IMG/VR virus record: IMGVR_UViG_3300030503_000267
Coordinates: 1-46,785 of that record
Strand: one strand, 5' to 3'
From: a virus
DNA length: 46,785 nucleotides
Part shown: in pieces, positions 36,761-45,235 of the stretch
How positions within the stretch are numbered: position 1 is the stretch's first letter
Layout: each line of letters begins with the position of its first letter
Notes under the pieces: generated by a model
The model's database searches: none
Told to the model about the DNA's origin: nothing
The model's input: only the letters and a program-made list of their open reading frames with translations
Position numbers and translations under genes: made by a program

Positions 36761-38163
36761 CGCTACCCCTGATTATGACGACCACGGGGCCTGTGGCGAC
36801 CGATCCACTGGTGTTGCAGGAAGCCCTTATCACGGGCGTAGCATCGACCAATCCCGGCTATACGGCAAACCTCCCCGGCTCGCTGATTGAGGATATTTCC
36901 TCGACCGATGTAGGGGCGTTGGTCACGATGGATCAGGCGCGCGTGGAAGCGGTCAATGACGTGACGCCTTACGGCTGCAATGCGTTCATCCTGAACTACC
37001 TAGGCGCGCAGTTTGGTATTCCGCAGGGTTTGCCGTCCAACGGCAATGTGTACGTGGTTTTTTCGGGTTCGCCTGGCTACGTACTCCAACCAGGGTTTAC
37101 CGTGTCCGATGGCACGAATCAGTACGTGTTGCAAGACGGTGGTGTGATTCAGTCCAACGGCTTATCCCCTCAGCTTTATGCGGTTGCCTCAAGCTCAGGG
37201 AATTTTGCCATACCCGCCAACACCGTCACCCAGCTGATAACCTCTGTCCCCAGCGCTTACACGGTCACCGTGAACAATCCAGAGGCAGGCATTGCCGCAA
37301 CGGCAGCGGAGAGCGTGCAAAGCTATAGGGCGCGTGTTTTACAGGCGAGCGTGGTCGCATCGACGGGGACGCCGGCATACCTCAAGACACTGCTTGAACA
37401 AATCATCGGCGTGCAGCAGCAACTTGTCTCGATCAACCAAGTATCGGGCGGATGGCAAATCATCTGCGGTGGTGGAGATGCTTACGCTGTAGCGACAGCT
37501 ATCCTTCAGGGCGTGCCGGATATTGCCGCGCTTCAGGGTTCACAATTGGCTATCACCGCGATGACAGAAGCCAATCCGGTCGTCATCACGACAAACCTTA
37601 ATCACGGTTACATCGCCGGTCAGACCGTGGTCGTTTCCGGGGCGACGCCATCGTCTTACAACCTATCCTACACCGTGGCTTCCGTTACCCCGACCACGAT
37701 CACGACCACCACGAACGGTTCAGCGTTTGGCGCTTATGTGTCAGGGGCGAAGTTAACTCCAAACCCTCGCAATGTCTCGGCGACGGTTTTCCAGAACCCC
37801 AACAGTTATACGATTCCGTTCGTCAATCCACCCCAGCAAACCGTGACAGTGGATGTAACATGGAACACGACGCTTCCAAGCTTCACCGCAGGCTTGTCGG
37901 TCAACCAGCTTGCTGCTCCTGCCCTACAGTCCTACATCAACAGCATCTTCGTTGGTCAACCGATCAATCTGCTAGAGATGACGGCGGTCTTTCAGCAAGC
38001 CGTGGCGTCGGTCATATCAGCACCCAACATCACCACATTGATTTTTGCGGTCACCATCAACGGAGTCACGGCAACGCCGGGGGCGGGAACGAGCATTATT
38101 TCTGGTGACGTAGAATCATACTTCTATTGTTCCGCCGCTGGCGTGACGGTAGCGCAGGGTTAG
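36757..38163 (+). CDS. Baseplate J-like protein with FCCH-type insert
   Basis: The 468-aa protein is a gpJ-type baseplate wedge component. The N-terminus (LPGSLIEDISSTDVGALVTMDQARVEAVNDVTPYG) and the middle TAAESVQSYRARVLQA are typical, as is the C-terminal TFTAGLSVNQ-like region with INSIFVGQPINLLEM. Residues about 264-333 form a separate beta-domain (ANPVVITTNLNHGYIAGQTV and GAYVSGAKL) similar to FCCH-type modules in phage fibres. The start overlaps the previous stop (ATGA). Confidence 0.82.
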   Translation: MTLPLIMTTTGPVATDPLVLQEALITGVASTNPGYTANLPGSLIEDISSTDVGALVTMDQARVEAVNDVTPYGCNAFILNYLGAQFGIPQGLPSNGNVYVVFSGSPGYVLQPGFTVSDGTNQYVLQDGGVIQSNGLSPQLYAVASSSGNFAIPANTVTQLITSVPSAYTVTVNNPEAGIAATAAESVQSYRARVLQASVVASTGTPAYLKTLLEQIIGVQQQLVSINQVSGGWQIICGGGDAYAVATAILQGVPDIAALQGSQLAITAMTEANPVVITTNLNHGYIAGQTVVVSGATPSSYNLSYTVASVTPTTITTTTNGSAFGAYVSGAKLTPNPRNVSATVFQNPNSYTIPFVNPPQQTVTVDVTWNTTLPSFTAGLSVNQLAAPALQSYINSIFVGQPINLLEMTAVFQQAVASVISAPNITTLIFAVTINGVTATPGAGTSIISGDVESYFYCSAAGVTVAQG

Positions 38164-38165
38164 TC

Positions 38166-39071
38166 ATGGCGCAGATTGAATCCTTTGCGACGATCCCGCT
38201 GCAACAGCCTTCGCTTAGCTATTTATATATTGAGTACTCTGACGATGAGGATTTGCAAGCGTTCGTTGCGACGCAGAACAGCCTCGCTCAAGGTTACCTG
38301 ACGTGGTTTAACCAGACGCCTCTAGCGCTGTATACCGCGCCTGCCATCAGCGGACCTTTGCTCGACTGGACGGCTGAAGGCATTTACGGCATCAGCCGCC
38401 CGATCCTTTCCACGGAAACGTCAGGCGTCATCGCTGGCTACGATTCAGCCGCATACAACACGATCGCTTACAACGCGGCTAGTTATCTCAGTGGCGGATC
38501 GGCCATCGCGGCGAACGACGACATTTACAAGCGCGTGATGACGTGGAACATGTACCGTGGAGACGGTCAGTATTTCACGATGGGATGGCTTAAGAATCGT
38601 GTCAATCGGTTTTTGAATGGCCCCAATGGCTCGGATTACACCGTTCAAGAAAATCCGCCATCCATCACCGTATCGGGAACCATTTTTACCGTGTCGGCTT
38701 ATCAAGGCGACGCTTATACTGCGCTGCAACTGGCTTATGCCAACGGGTTTCTATCGTTTCCTTTTCAGTACACCCTCGCCTTCCTGACGCTGGTTTTTCT
38801 CAACGATGGCGGCGTGCTTCAGATGACTGCGGTTTCCGGTTATCCGATCACGGATTACGGACTGGAAGCGGGTTCGGTCTGGTACAACGGCGGAACGGTT
38901 GCCGTAGTCCCTGGCGTGACGCCAAATCCTACTGCACCTCCGGTCTATTTCGACGGACTCACGGCGTCCTATCTCCTTTCATTGGGTGGCGGAAATCTCC
39001 CGCTAACCGATCCCGCCAACGTGGGGCAACTGTGGAACAACGGTGGCCTTATCTGTATCTCCGCAGGGTAA
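38166..39071 (+). CDS. Baseplate/tail fibre attachment protein, 301 aa
   Basis: The ATG 38166 product has an N-terminal helical/aromatic region with LDWTAEGIYGISRPIL and a middle GDGQYFTMGWLKNRVNRFLNG, the layout of P2 gpI-like proteins of small myoviruses, and a C-terminal Pro/Gly region before GLTASYLLSLGGGNL. It probably joins fibres to the wedge formed by the J-like protein. Confidence 0.68.
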   Translation: MAQIESFATIPLQQPSLSYLYIEYSDDEDLQAFVATQNSLAQGYLTWFNQTPLALYTAPAISGPLLDWTAEGIYGISRPILSTETSGVIAGYDSAAYNTIAYNAASYLSGGSAIAANDDIYKRVMTWNMYRGDGQYFTMGWLKNRVNRFLNGPNGSDYTVQENPPSITVSGTIFTVSAYQGDAYTALQLAYANGFLSFPFQYTLAFLTLVFLNDGGVLQMTAVSGYPITDYGLEAGSVWYNGGTVAVVPGVTPNPTAPPVYFDGLTASYLLSLGGGNLPLTDPANVGQLWNNGGLICISAG

Positions 39072-39074
39072 ACC

Positions 39075-39818
39075 ATGACCATTTTTGTTTTCGCCAATAA
39101 CGTCGATACGACCCTTGCCGGCGCTATATCCAGCAGTTCTACCAGCCTGACGTTGGCTAGCGCCAATGGACTTCCATCATCCATTCCTGCGGGTGCCTAT
39201 CTCGTCATTACCTTAAATGACGCGGCCACTGAGCAGAACTTTGAAATTATCTACGCCACAGCAGTTTCTGGCGCTACGTTATCGGGTCTTGTGCGTGGCC
39301 GAGAGGGTACGCATGCCCTGTCGTGGGGTGTGGGTGATTTTGCCTATATAGCACCCACAAAAGGTCAGCAAAATAATTTTGGGCAATTGGGCGCATCAAA
39401 TACCTGGATAGGTAATAACACTTTTACCGATCCCGTCGCCGTTGCCAACGCTGTTGCTGGCGGGCAAGCGCTTGCCTTGGGTCAGTTTCCTTCCAATGTA
39501 ACGGCGGGATGGACGAAAACGCCGCGTGTGGATAGTTCACTGGGTTCTATCGTCATGATAGAGCAATGGGGATTTCAGGCATGCAATTCGTCAGGCGTCA
39601 CCAACCTTGTTTTCCCCATACCTTTCCCTAGCGCATGCCTTCACGTCGTTTCATGCGGCTATCAAAACAGCACGACCGTTCAAGCTTATGCGGTGATGAA
39701 TTCCGTCATTGCGACAGGTTTTGAATGGACCGCTTATTCCGCCAATTCAGGTTCACCGCCGGTAATCGCGAACAGTGCCGGACTTGTTTACAACTACTGG
39801 CGCGCCATCGGGTATTGA
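39075..39818 (+). CDS. Tail fibre protein, 247 aa
   Basis: The N-terminal half carries TLAGAISSSSTSLTLASANGLPSSIPAGAYLVITL, a typical baseplate-facing module, followed by ATEQNFEIIYATAVSG and GREGTHALSWGVGD. The C-terminal half ends with the knob-like YNYWRAIGY, which is a frequent fibre tip end. It probably serves as a host-contact protein. Only 27 bp separate it from the next fibre gene. Confidence 0.78.
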   Translation: MTIFVFANNVDTTLAGAISSSSTSLTLASANGLPSSIPAGAYLVITLNDAATEQNFEIIYATAVSGATLSGLVRGREGTHALSWGVGDFAYIAPTKGQQNNFGQLGASNTWIGNNTFTDPVAVANAVAGGQALALGQFPSNVTAGWTKTPRVDSSLGSIVMIEQWGFQACNSSGVTNLVFPIPFPSACLHVVSCGYQNSTTVQAYAVMNSVIATGFEWTAYSANSGSPPVIANSAGLVYNYWRAIGY

Positions 39819-39845
39819 CATGAATCTCTCAACTTCAGGTGACGC

Positions 39846-40901
39846 ATGAGCGCATATCCTTCCCCGACGTTCCAGAACGTCACCGCGAGCACCGTTGTCA
39901 CCGATTCGCTGGAAAGTTCAGGCGGAACGATCGATGACACAGTCATCGGCGGCACGACACCGGAGGCGGCGACATTTACCAATGTCAACACGACGACACT
40001 CAATGGCGGGAATTACGTCGCCAGTGTGGTCGAAGGGGCCAATGTCACGGTAGACAATACCGACCCGCGCAATCCTGTCATCAGCACGACAGCCGGTATT
40101 TCTGATGCACCAAGTGACGGCAACATTTATGGCCGACAGGATGCGGAATGGGTCATCGCGGTAAGTAGCTCGCCACTGTCTAACCCGATGACAACGCCTG
40201 GTGACATGATTTATGGCATTACGGCAGGTAACCCCGCACGCTTAGCTATAGGAACCAACGGCCAACAGTTGACGGTGGTTGCTGGCATACCTTCGTGGCA
40301 GACATCCACTGCGCTTGCGAACCCCATGACGGCTGTGGGTGACATCATCATTGGTGGCACGAGCGGTAACCCAACGCGCCTGCCTATTGGTTCTGCGGGA
40401 CAGGTTCCGCTTAGCAACGGAACCACGGTGGTCTGGGGTAGCGCACCGACGCCCATTACAACCGCAGGGGATTTGATTGTTGGCGGTTCGGGCGGAGTCC
40501 CTGCACGCTTGGGCATCGGAGCCAACGGAACCGTTCTAGGCGTCTCAGGTGGCGTTTTAGCGTATGTCGCCCCTGGCGCTGGCGGTCAAGCGCTTATCGT
40601 CGGGAACCCTCAGACTGGAAGCTATACGCTTCAGCTTTCGGATTTTCCGACAAATGGCACGTTATTTGACATTCAAATTACCGATTCCAGCGCATCTACG
40701 CTGACGATTCCACCGCATAGCGCAGTCGCCATTCCTGTGGGATCACAAATTTCGGTGACGCAGCTTGGTGCTGGCGTAATAACGGTAGCAGTCACTAGCG
40801 GAATGCCCGCGCTTGTTGATCCGTGGGGAAATGCCACTGCGGCGGTCGGTGATACTCGATACCTTCGACAGATGTCTACAGACGTGTGGCAGATTCTATG
40901 A
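39846..40901 (+). CDS. Tail fibre protein with three tandem repeats, 351 aa
   Basis: Residues about 113-241 contain three copies of a roughly 40-residue unit with the consensus P-[MI]-T-x-x-G-D-[MIL]-I-x-G-x-[TAS]-x-G-[NV]-P-[AT]-R-L-x-I-G. The copies start at about 113, 159 and 202. Such units form trimeric fibre shafts. The N-terminal part (TASTVVTDSLESSGGTIDDTV) may attach to the baseplate, and the C-terminal barrel (IPVGSQISVTQLGAG) may be the tip. Differing repeat number would change fibre length. Confidence 0.75.
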   Translation: MSAYPSPTFQNVTASTVVTDSLESSGGTIDDTVIGGTTPEAATFTNVNTTTLNGGNYVASVVEGANVTVDNTDPRNPVISTTAGISDAPSDGNIYGRQDAEWVIAVSSSPLSNPMTTPGDMIYGITAGNPARLAIGTNGQQLTVVAGIPSWQTSTALANPMTAVGDIIIGGTSGNPTRLPIGSAGQVPLSNGTTVVWGSAPTPITTAGDLIVGGSGGVPARLGIGANGTVLGVSGGVLAYVAPGAGGQALIVGNPQTGSYTLQLSDFPTNGTLFDIQITDSSASTLTIPPHSAVAIPVGSQISVTQLGAGVITVAVTSGMPALVDPWGNATAAVGDTRYLRQMSTDVWQIL

Positions 40902-41647
40902 GTATCCTTGCTGCCCGTTGCCGTATAAATCATCAAGCGCCATCCGGACCATGGTATGACGCGCTTTTCGCTTCCGGTGAAGATGGGTTAATCATCGACT
41001 TCAACGATTTGACAACCTTGTTTCAGGATGCGGCACATACTGTTCCAGTGACAGCTGTAGGTCAGTCGATTCAAGCAGTGCAAGACAAGAAGAATCCATC
41101 CACGTTCGCAACATGCGCCACTGGCAACACGCTGGGTTTTGATAGCGCCACGGGTCTTTACTATTGCCAGTACAACGGGCTTGCCCCCATGACGATGGCA
41201 ATCAATAGCTCGCTGGGTGGAAACTTAAGCAAGTCCATGATTTTGGCTTGCGATCTAACAGCTGTTAGCGCTCAAAAATACCCAGTCAATCTTGGTGGCG
41301 CAGGAACGTCCAACTCATTGTTTTTTTCTTTTGATAGTTCTGGAACGTCGCCTAGCTTTGGACAAGGTGGCGCGGGTCAAAGTACAAATCCAAGCTTCAA
41401 TAATTCTTCACCTAAAGGCGTAAACATTGGCCTAAAGAACGCCGATGTTTTGTCTTATTATTTTGACGGCTCAGTTAATGGGGCTGCTTTAACTGCCAGC
41501 ACCGCCAACATTACGTCTCTCGTGGCTACCATTGGCGGCTACCCATACCCTGGGTACAACCTAACAGGCAACATATACAACTTCGTTGTCGTGAATCGAG
41601 TGCTGACATCAGGAGAGATTGCCAGCGTCTCCATGGATGCGTTGTAA
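40898..41647 (+). CDS. Receptor-binding tail protein with LamG-like fold, 249 aa
   Basis: I chose ATG 40898 (ATGA overlap with the fibre stop) over GTG 40886. The product has the DGLIIDFNDLTTLFQDAAHT and DKKNPSTFATC opening of phage tail proteins, followed by a beta-sandwich with YYCQYNGLAPMTMAI and the C-terminal VVNRVLTSGEIASVS, common in concanavalin/LamG-like domains that bind sugars. As the last gene of the rightward arm it is probably a host-range protein. It ends next to the convergent gene with no spacer. Confidence 0.68.
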   Translation: MSILAARCRINHQAPSGPWYDALFASGEDGLIIDFNDLTTLFQDAAHTVPVTAVGQSIQAVQDKKNPSTFATCATGNTLGFDSATGLYYCQYNGLAPMTMAINSSLGGNLSKSMILACDLTAVSAQKYPVNLGGAGTSNSLFFSFDSSGTSPSFGQGGAGQSTNPSFNNSSPKGVNIGLKNADVLSYYFDGSVNGAALTASTANITSLVATIGGYPYPGYNLTGNIYNFVVVNRVLTSGEIASVSMDAL

Positions 41648-41968
41648 TCATCCCTCACGCTCCGCAAGAAATTCGTCCAAGCGACGAAGTATTGAGCCGC
41701 CATCTTTCACGCCGTAGTCGGACATGCATTCCTGAATCACGTCGCGGTATTCGCGAAGCAGGCGATGCGCCCGATCCAGCCTAGATTGTAGGGATTGAAG
41801 TTCAATTCGACGTTCGACGCATTTGCATGTCTGCATTTGCCTAGCGGCATCCATCATTTGCAGCTCACGCTGCCTATATATATTAAAAGATTGGCCGCCT
41901 GTTGCTTTTATCATGCACGGGCACATTGTTTGTCCAGGTTGAATTCCAACGCATGCGCAATGGCTCAT
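41648..41968 (-). CDS. Cys-containing helical protein, last gene of the leftward arm, 106 aa
   Basis: The product starts MSHCACVGIQPGQTMCPCMI, with four Cys in 18 residues, and continues as a helix (RRIELQSLQSRLDRAHRLL). Its stop lies directly against the stop of the tail fibre gene on the other strand, so there is no room for a terminator between. ATGA overlap with the upstream gene. Unknown role. Confidence 0.6.
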   Translation of the reverse strand: MSHCACVGIQPGQTMCPCMIKATGGQSFNIYRQRELQMMDAARQMQTCKCVERRIELQSLQSRLDRAHRLLREYRDVIQECMSDYGVKDGGSILRRLDEFLAEREG

Positions 41969-42858
41969 ACCCCATCCCCGATAGCCTTGGCGATTTTGTC
42001 TCCATCGGCTGGCGTGGCGCGAAGGGCTGCAATGATCGCTCGCTCCAACCTATTCCAATTCACTTCGGCATGAATTGGATCATCCTCAACATAAGCAGAT
42101 GCCGCGGCCTCAAGCAACGCCCGCGTTACCTCATCCCCACCCTGCGCAGCTACCCGGTCGGTGGATTGTTGATCGTTAGTTATAGACAACCGAACTTCTT
42201 CGAATTCGCAGCCAGATTCGTTGGCCCGCACGTTTGCAGTAATAAGCATCCAATCTTTCTGGTTACCAATAGCTTTACGAAGCTTGCTTACCCATTCGCG
42301 CCATCCATTGTCTTCAACAAGCTCCGAATCGCCCGAAACATCAAGATAACGACGCTCATCACCAATCGCGCCGCACAACGCGCATCTTTTCTTCCCGCTT
42401 TCAGCATCGTCCCAACTCGGATGCGGGCAACTCCCATCCTGCGCAGCTACCCGGTCGGTGGATGGGACGGGGTAAACGCTTTTTCGCCTTGTGAAATCTT
42501 CCAAAACTTGGCGCATTGTTACCCATTCGACAACCTCGTCTTGACCAAAAACGATTCGCCTAGCAAGCATCACATCATCGTCGGTTACAACAGCCTCCGC
42601 CTTCTCCTGCTCAGCGATGAGCTGGGCGCGTTGTTGGGCAATCGCAGCCATGTCGTATATGAGCGATTGAAGATCATTCAACCCGTGGTTGGCGTGATGA
42701 GCGAATCCAGCAGCCTCTTGTTCGCTTGCTCCATGCTTGACTGCCAAGTTGTACAAAGCGTCTGTTGCGCCAGTACCGTCCCGGAGATACACGTTAGACA
42801 ACGTTTTCAGTCGGCTAATCTGCTTCTCAAACGCCGCACGCTCACTTTCGTTAGTCAT
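41965..42858 (-). CDS. Accessory protein with repeated linker, 297 aa
   Basis: I chose ATG 42858 (MTNESERAAFEKQ), with AGGAAAAAATCCC before it. The protein has a helical N-terminal part (GLNDLQSLIYDMAAIAQQRAQ), a zinc-like CPHPSW...CALCG motif in the middle and a helical C-terminus. The octapeptide STDRVAAQ occurs twice, encoded by a 26-bp direct repeat (42141-42166 and 42438-42463), so the gene looks assembled from modules. No known function. Confidence 0.6.
   Translation of the reverse strand: MTNESERAAFEKQISRLKTLSNVYLRDGTGATDALYNLAVKHGASEQEAAGFAHHANHGLNDLQSLIYDMAAIAQQRAQLIAEQEKAEAVVTDDDVMLARRIVFGQDEVVEWVTMRQVLEDFTRRKSVYPVPSTDRVAAQDGSCPHPSWDDAESGKKRCALCGAIGDERRYLDVSGDSELVEDNGWREWVSKLRKAIGNQKDWMLITANVRANESGCEFEEVRLSITNDQQSTDRVAAQGGDEVTRALLEAAASAYVEDDPIHAEVNWNRLERAIIAALRATPADGDKIAKAIGDGV
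42141..42166. repeat. 26-bp direct repeat, copy 1
   Basis: These 26 bases are identical to 42438-42463. Both copies lie in the 297-aa accessory gene in the same frame and code for STDRVAAQ on the minus strand. Recombination between them would remove 297 bp (99 codons) and leave the frame intact. Confidence 0.85.
42438..42463. repeat. 26-bp direct repeat, copy 2
   Basis: Second copy of the repeat at 42141-42166. It is followed on the coding strand by the metal-binding CPHPSW...CALCG module, which would be lost if the two copies recombined. Confidence 0.85.
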
Positions 42859-43129
42859 GGGATTTTTTCCTCGGTGATTCTTCATAGTCCGCAGCCTCGT
42901 TAAGCGCAAACTGCACGTATTCGGCGGGATCGCCAGCGTCGTCTGGTATCTCAAGCGTCTTAGCTAAGATTCGGCAATAGAATTTGCTTTCTGCCAGCTT
43001 GCGCAAATTGGCGACGTGCCACATACGATGGCGAGTTGAAAACTCTTCGTAAAAGGTAAAGGCCAGTAATCCGCCAACAACTAGCAAAGACACTTGGCAC
43101 ATTAGAAAAAGCGAAAGCCCGTTAGTCAT
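42851..43129 (-). CDS. Membrane-anchored accessory protein, 92 aa
   Basis: An N-terminal TM helix (MTNGLSLFLMCQVSLLVVGG...) is followed by a helical polar domain and a DYEESPRKKSHD end. The junction with the next gene reads AAATCCCATGACTAA, so start and stop overlap by 8 bases, and the same junction is found at this gene's own start. Role unknown. Confidence 0.58.
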   Translation of the reverse strand: MTNGLSLFLMCQVSLLVVGGLLAFTFYEEFSTRHRMWHVANLRKLAESKFYCRILAKTLEIPDDAGDPAEYVQFALNEAADYEESPRKKSHD

Positions 43130-43445
43130 GGGATTTTCCTTTGATGGCGGCTATGTCTGCGTCGATTAAGTTATCGGCCTCTTCTCGTTCGATCACTTCA
43201 ACAAAGCGCCATATCATCCGATCCTGATCCCATCGGCCACGGCATAGAGCATATGTTTCGCTAGCGTCGTTTCTAACGTGCCGGTACCTCTCCGCATCCT
43301 GCCCATCCCCCGCCAAGGCTGACTCGATGACTTTTGCGGCGGCGCGCATGGCTTTCGGCTCGGGATGTACGGCGTCGTGCTCAGCCTCGTTTTCGTAGGC
43401 GGCGCACATTTCAGCGATAACCTCGTCGGTCAGTGGTTTGGTCAT
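43122..43445 (-). CDS. Hypothetical accessory protein, 107 aa
   Basis: ATG 43445 (MTKPLTDEVIAEMCAAYE) overlaps the upstream stop (ATGA). The helical product contains AMRAAAKVIESALAGDGQDAERYRHVRND, a type of segment often found in small phage proteins of unknown role, and ends IKGKSHD as the neighbour at 42851 ends KKSHD. Confidence 0.6.
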   Translation of the reverse strand: MTKPLTDEVIAEMCAAYENEAEHDAVHPEPKAMRAAAKVIESALAGDGQDAERYRHVRNDASETYALCRGRWDQDRMIWRFVEVIEREEADNLIDADIAAIKGKSHD

Positions 43446-43642
43446 GGGGTTACTCCGACATAAATAGACGCATGAAAACATAGCCAAGCTAAGTCCCAGC
43501 ATTTGCATGAAGCTTGGCGACCATAAGCTATTCGCGGGAACCAATGCCCGTAATAAAATCCAAGCCATGGTTCGTTAATACCGTTGTTTCCGCGGCCCAC
43601 AATACCTACATAAAATGCAAACCTTCCGATACGGATACTCAC
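43442..43642 (-). CDS. Small aromatic/hydrophobic protein, 66 aa, GTG start
   Basis: GTG 43642 overlaps the upstream stop (GTGA) and the end overlaps the next start (ATGA), so it is well embedded in the operon. The product has many aromatic residues (FAFYVGIVGRGNNGINEPWLGFYYGHWF) in its first half and may be membrane-associated. Unknown. Confidence 0.45.
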   Translation of the reverse strand: MSIRIGRFAFYVGIVGRGNNGINEPWLGFYYGHWFPRIAYGRQASCKCWDLAWLCFHASIYVGVTP

Positions 43643-44004
43643 GATTCCTCACTCCCATCAGCCGGCCGGGTTGGGGCGACTGGTAGTGGTTGCCATTTTT
43701 CGGGATAGTCGCCACGTATCGGATACGGCCCAAACTTCCCATCGTCAACTAGAAATCTATGACCTGAAGAAACGATTTCTGTCGGCATGGGCTCATCAAC
43801 GTCATGCGTCACAACAGAAAACCCAATGCGTTTTGTCCATATCAGTAATTGACTCCCATCTTTCGGAGCCGACTCAATCGGCAACCAACCCTCACTCTCT
43901 TCGTTGAGGATGGCTTCGAGTTCAAGTGCGCATACGCGCGAACCTTCGTCCTTGCTTCGCCTCAACCGCTCAACCAACTCCATCAACCTCTGCTCGCGGG
44001 TCAT
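43639..44004 (-). CDS. DUF551-like protein, 121 aa
   Basis: Residues about 40-108 show the DUF551 pattern: GWLPIESAPKDGSQLLIW at the start and PEKWQPLP near the end. The N-terminal 35 residues are helical (MTREQRLMELVERLRRS). DUF551 proteins are widespread in phage accessory regions; function not known. A second DUF551 gene lies at 44360. Confidence 0.75.
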   Translation of the reverse strand: MTREQRLMELVERLRRSKDEGSRVCALELEAILNEESEGWLPIESAPKDGSQLLIWTKRIGFSVVTHDVDEPMPTEIVSSGHRFLVDDGKFGPYPIRGDYPEKWQPLPVAPTRPADGSEES

Positions 44005-44363
44005 GGGGTGGCCTTCTGTAATTTCTGCATCAGTTCGTACGTCTTAGGCGCACTTCGTCCTTTTTCCCAAAAAATCCCAACCTCATCGGTCATGGATTTT
44101 TCAAGTTCGGCGAAGTGGTCAACAAAAAATGTCCATTCTTTGCCGTAACTCTTCATTTCATGAATGCGTGGTTTCCATTCAGGAAATAATTTAAGCAAAC
44201 GCAAACAACGCCCAAGGTCAGATGGATCAGAAGGCGCGCACCACATATCGCGACACTTCAATCTAGAATTAGCACCCCACATATGCGCTGCAATAGCTTC
44301 TGACGACATGCCGGTGTCATCACTGCAAAACCATTCGATTACTTTATTCAAGTCCGTAGTCAC
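44001..44363 (-). CDS. Hypothetical accessory protein, 120 aa
   Basis: The product begins with a short acidic helix (VIEWFCSDDTGMSSEAIAAHMWG) and contains CAPSDPSDLGRCLRLLKLFP, a motif of phage proteins that I have seen beside DUF551 genes but cannot name. It is helical and polar. ATGA overlaps on both sides. Confidence 0.62.
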   Translation of the reverse strand: MTTDLNKVIEWFCSDDTGMSSEAIAAHMWGANSRLKCRDMWCAPSDPSDLGRCLRLLKLFPEWKPRIHEMKSYGKEWTFFVDHFAELEKSMTDEVGIFWEKGRSAPKTYELMQKLQKATP

Positions 44364-44605
44364 TGGTTATCTCTCCCCACCAAACTTGGTTGAAATTGGC
44401 TGGCCTTTGGAGCTTTCGGAAGGTTTTGCCAGTGCGTCACGCGCGGGCCGTGAAATTCCTTTCCGCGTTTGTCTCGGTAGTTCCACCACGACGGATGTTG
44501 ATTTTCAATGCGTACGCCTAAGCGCGGCGAGTAAACGAGATAGCTTACAAACTCGTATTCTTTTCGCACTGGAAGACGATCTTTGACGCTGATCCATTTG
44601 CTCAT
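44360..44605 (-). CDS. DUF551 protein, 81 aa
   Basis: Typical small DUF551 protein: WISVKDRLPVRKEYEFVSYLV at the N-terminus, then a middle with aromatic residues and VTHWQNLPKAPK at the end. Function unknown. It is coupled by ATGA to its neighbours. It differs much from the DUF551 protein at 43639, so the two are probably separate acquisitions. Confidence 0.75.
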   Translation of the reverse strand: MSKWISVKDRLPVRKEYEFVSYLVYSPRLGVRIENQHPSWWNYRDKRGKEFHGPRVTHWQNLPKAPKASQFQPSLVGRDNQ

Positions 44606-44826
44606 GGCTGTCTCCTTTCCGGGTGTGCTTGCAGTTGGCTGGCTTGGTATGCCCTAGGTACATCGGGATACGTCAACCACGGCGCGCGAAACTCTTTGTG
44701 GATACTGTCCGGTGAGATGCCCGACTTGTGACCGTGACGACCCTTACGGCCTTCGCACCAGTACTCGCGGTGGTTGGTTAGGGTGTTGTCGAAGAAGCCT
44801 TCGAACATGTCGTGGGTTTTGTTCAT
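44602..44826 (-). CDS. Hypothetical protein, 74 aa
   Basis: A polar, His- and Arg-rich product (MNKTHDMFEGFFDNTLTNHR...) with CEGRKGRHGHKSG in the middle. It lies between NinB and the DUF551 gene with ATGA overlaps on both sides. No domain is recognised. Confidence 0.55.
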   Translation of the reverse strand: MNKTHDMFEGFFDNTLTNHREYWCEGRKGRHGHKSGISPDSIHKEFRAPWLTYPDVPRAYQASQLQAHPERRQP

Positions 44827-45227
44827 GCGGCCATGTCCTGCGGGTTGAATCCCATCGCGAGATATACGACGTCGGACCAGTGAACCGGCTTCGACTTTAA
44901 GCCCTGATCTTCGGGGTGATCGCCAACGTGCAAACCCATCGTGATAGCGTCCTTCGCCTGGCTGCGCGTGAGGTCGAGAGAAGAGCCGCCAAGCATGATG
45001 AAACCCGGTGCGCCCGTTCCTGCGTCATACGCCGGCATCATCCGAAAGCCGAGAACAGTGCCGCTCAGTAGGTGACGAAAGTCATCCTTGCTCAGGCGGT
45101 TTCCGTGCCAGATAACTTGCGCTGCAAGATCCCCGCATACCGCGTTGAACATGCGTCGCTGTGCGTCCGTCATCCGGCCTTCGCCAGACAGTTCCCAATC
45201 GCTACGCTTGGTCGGTTCTTTGGTCAT
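44823..45227 (-). CDS. ninB: NinB-like recombination protein
   Basis: I chose ATG 45227, which has GAGGTG just before it. The 134-aa product has the NinB plan: RMTDAQRRMFNAVCGDLAAQVIWHGNRLSKDDFRHLL in the first half, then FRMMPAYD and FIMLGGSSLDLTRSQAKDAI. NinB (lambda Orf) binds SSB and single-stranded DNA and helps load recombination proteins. Its location next to SSB, the exonuclease and ERF completes a lambda-Red-like set. Confidence 0.85.
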   Translation of the reverse strand: MTKEPTKRSDWELSGEGRMTDAQRRMFNAVCGDLAAQVIWHGNRLSKDDFRHLLSGTVLGFRMMPAYDAGTGAPGFIMLGGSSLDLTRSQAKDAITMGLHVGDHPEDQGLKSKPVHWSDVVYLAMGFNPQDMAA

Positions 45228-45235
45228 GGCACACC

